From Alcaligenaceae bacterium (lineage in GTDB: Bacteria > Pseudomonadota > Gammaproteobacteria > Burkholderiales > Burkholderiaceae_B), in contig JACCEP010000007.1 in NCBI GenBank assembly GCA_013416395.1, positions 1 to 64,000 of the forward strand: 64,000 nt of DNA, in the 5' to 3' direction. Both the position numbers and the translations under genes were made by a program. The notes under the pieces were generated by a model that was given only the letters and a program-made list of their open reading frames with translations, searched no databases and was not told the DNA's origin. Every line of letters starts with the position of its first letter. The stretch's first letter is position 1. Of this stretch, positions 62,875 to 64,000 are shown one piece after another.

Positions 62875-64000
62875 TTGATAAATTGGCACTCTGCTCTGGC
62901 CGACAGCGGCATATGGATAGCTCAAGCCTACGGCATTACACTTGTATTCGGGGCCATCATCATCTGGCTGCTGGCGCGTTTTACCGTATGGGGGCAACAG
63001 TTCTGGCAACTGTCGGCAGAATACTTTTCGCCGCGCCGCAGTGTCCGCCCGCTCGTCATGCTGGCCCTGATCCTGCTCCTGACGCTGTGCGCGGTACGAC
63101 TGCAAGTACTGTTTTCAGACTGGTATAACACCATGTATACCGCCCTGCAGAAGCTGGATGAGCGCGGTTTCTGGATGGCCATGGTGATATTTGCCATATT
63201 GGCAACCACCCATATATTTCGTTCGCTGCTTGATTTCTATCTGCAACAGGCCTTCACCATCCACTGGAGAATCTGGCTTAACGAAAAACAACTGACTCGC
63301 TGGATCGACAATCAGTCTTACTACCGTACCCAGTATCTCGATGTGCCTGTCGACAACCCTGACCAGCGTATCCAGCAAGACATTACCGACTTTGTACAGG
63401 GCTCGCTTACGCTGTCCATGGGCGTCGTCAATGCCCTGGTGTCCACCTTTGCATTTACGCTAATACTCTGGACGTTATCTGGCACGGTGACCCTCGGCAG
63501 CCTGGAAATCCCGCGCGGCATGGTGTTTTTGGTGTTTATCTATGTAATCATCGCCACGGTGTTTGCCATCTTGATAGGGCGACCTCTCATTCAGCTTAAC
63601 TTCCTGAATGAGCGCTACAACGCCGATTACCGGTATGCGCTCGTGCGCCTGCGCGAATACGCGGAAAGCATTGCCTTTTATGCAGGCGAAAAAGTGGAAG
63701 GGGCCCTGCTTAGAAGCCGATTTGCGCAGGTTATCGCCAACGCCTGGGCCATCGTATATCGTTCATTGAAATTTCTGGGATTCAATTTTTCAATTACACA
63801 GACAGCGGTGATCTTTCCATTTATCATCCAGGCCCCGCGCTTTTTCTCCAAGCAAATCAGCCTGGGCGACCTGATGCAAACGGCCCAGGCCTTCGGGCAA
63901 TTGCAAGATAACCTATCGTTCTTTCGCAATGCCTATGACCAGTTCGCGACGTACCGCGCAACACTCAGACGTTTGAGCGGTTTCAATCAGGCGGTAGAGC
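62875..64000 (+). CDS. SbmA/BacA-like ABC transporter, 3' end outside window
   Basis: At least 375 residues, open to the window end. FSDWYNTMYTALQKLDERGFW and RWIDNQSYYRTQ with several membrane helices match the fused permease of the SbmA/BacA-like ABC family, which in relatives imports peptides or vitamin-B12-like compounds; the ATPase domain, if present, is outside. No ATG exists upstream of the first conserved helix, so TTG at 62875 is the likely start; a stop at 62839-62841 limits it. The ribosome site is poor. Confidence 0.85.
   Translation, partial: MINWHSALADSGIWIAQAYGITLVFGAIIIWLLARFTVWGQQFWQLSAEYFSPRRSVRPLVMLALILLLTLCAVRLQVLFSDWYNTMYTALQKLDERGFWMAMVIFAILATTHIFRSLLDFYLQQAFTIHWRIWLNEKQLTRWIDNQSYYRTQYLDVPVDNPDQRIQQDITDFVQGSLTLSMGVVNALVSTFAFTLILWTLSGTVTLGSLEIPRGMVFLVFIYVIIATVFAILIGRPLIQLNFLNERYNADYRYALVRLREYAESIAFYAGEKVEGALLRSRFAQVIANAWAIVYRSLKFLGFNFSITQTAVIFPFIIQAPRFFSKQISLGDLMQTAQAFGQLQDNLSFFRNAYDQFATYRATLRRLSGFNQAVE

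Noticed and set aside
1-64000. CRISPR arrays, tRNA or rRNA genes, riboswitches
   Set aside because: No regularly spaced repeats, cloverleaf-like or rRNA-like stretches were noticed on either strand; a covariance-model search would be needed to exclude small RNAs.

Overview
The window looks like a chromosomal segment of a betaproteobacterium of the Burkholderiales, most likely Alcaligenaceae (Bordetella/Achromobacter/Pusillimonas/Advenella-like). This is inferred from moderate GC, two Bug-type (TctC family) receptors, many ABC/TRAP uptake systems paired with MmgE/PrpD, SDR and hydroxyisobutyrate-dehydrogenase-like enzymes, and a bcs-wss cellulose cluster. No rRNA, tRNA or CRISPR array was seen.

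1-4150 is a scrap yard of mobile and toxin-antitoxin DNA. It holds the 3' end of an IS200/IS605-type tnpB with its right-end hairpin, a secreted HExxH metalloprotease-like gene of unknown origin, a degenerate IS5-family transposase fused to a truncated ribbon-helix-helix antitoxin, and a truncated AbiEi-like antitoxin. 4302-8385 has an AraC regulator, an exported beta-carbonic anhydrase and a beta-lactamase-fold lipoprotein.

8405-25065 is a large catabolic island for an unidentified organic acid. It has a NitT/TauT-type ABC importer, a fused TRAP transporter with its receptor, and a Bug receptor. Its enzymes are two MmgE/PrpD proteins, two 3-hydroxyisobutyrate-dehydrogenase-like enzymes, two SDRs, a PcaC-like decarboxylase, a lactonase-like metallo-hydrolase and an isocitrate-lyase-superfamily lyase. 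A FadR-type GntR regulator lies within it, and ATTGTAT-type half sites recur in its intergenic regions.

26064-44285 is the most striking region: a complete cellulose synthesis and acetylation operon, bcsD-bcsP-(small ORF)-bcsQ-bcsA-bcsB1-bcsB2-bcsZ-bcsC-wssF-wssG-wssH-wssI. It has two tandem full-length BcsB genes, a BcsP whose N-terminus looks like BcsR, and an undetected-size (47 aa) ORF coupled to bcsQ. A membrane diguanylate cyclase (44509-46092) follows on the opposite strand and is a natural source of the cyclic di-GMP that activates BcsA. An AT-rich 430 bp region with a strong hairpin precedes the operon.

46361-55853 holds two complete, divergently arranged branched-chain amino acid type (Liv) ABC importers. 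55912-59726 carries a HipA N-terminal scrap, an IclR regulator, a TauD-like dioxygenase, a second Bug receptor with a clear terminator, and a headless LysR gene. 59816-60362 is a BrnT-like toxin-antitoxin pair. 60546-62648 is an elongation factor G gene outside a ribosomal-protein operon, and the window ends inside an SbmA/BacA-like ABC transporter gene.
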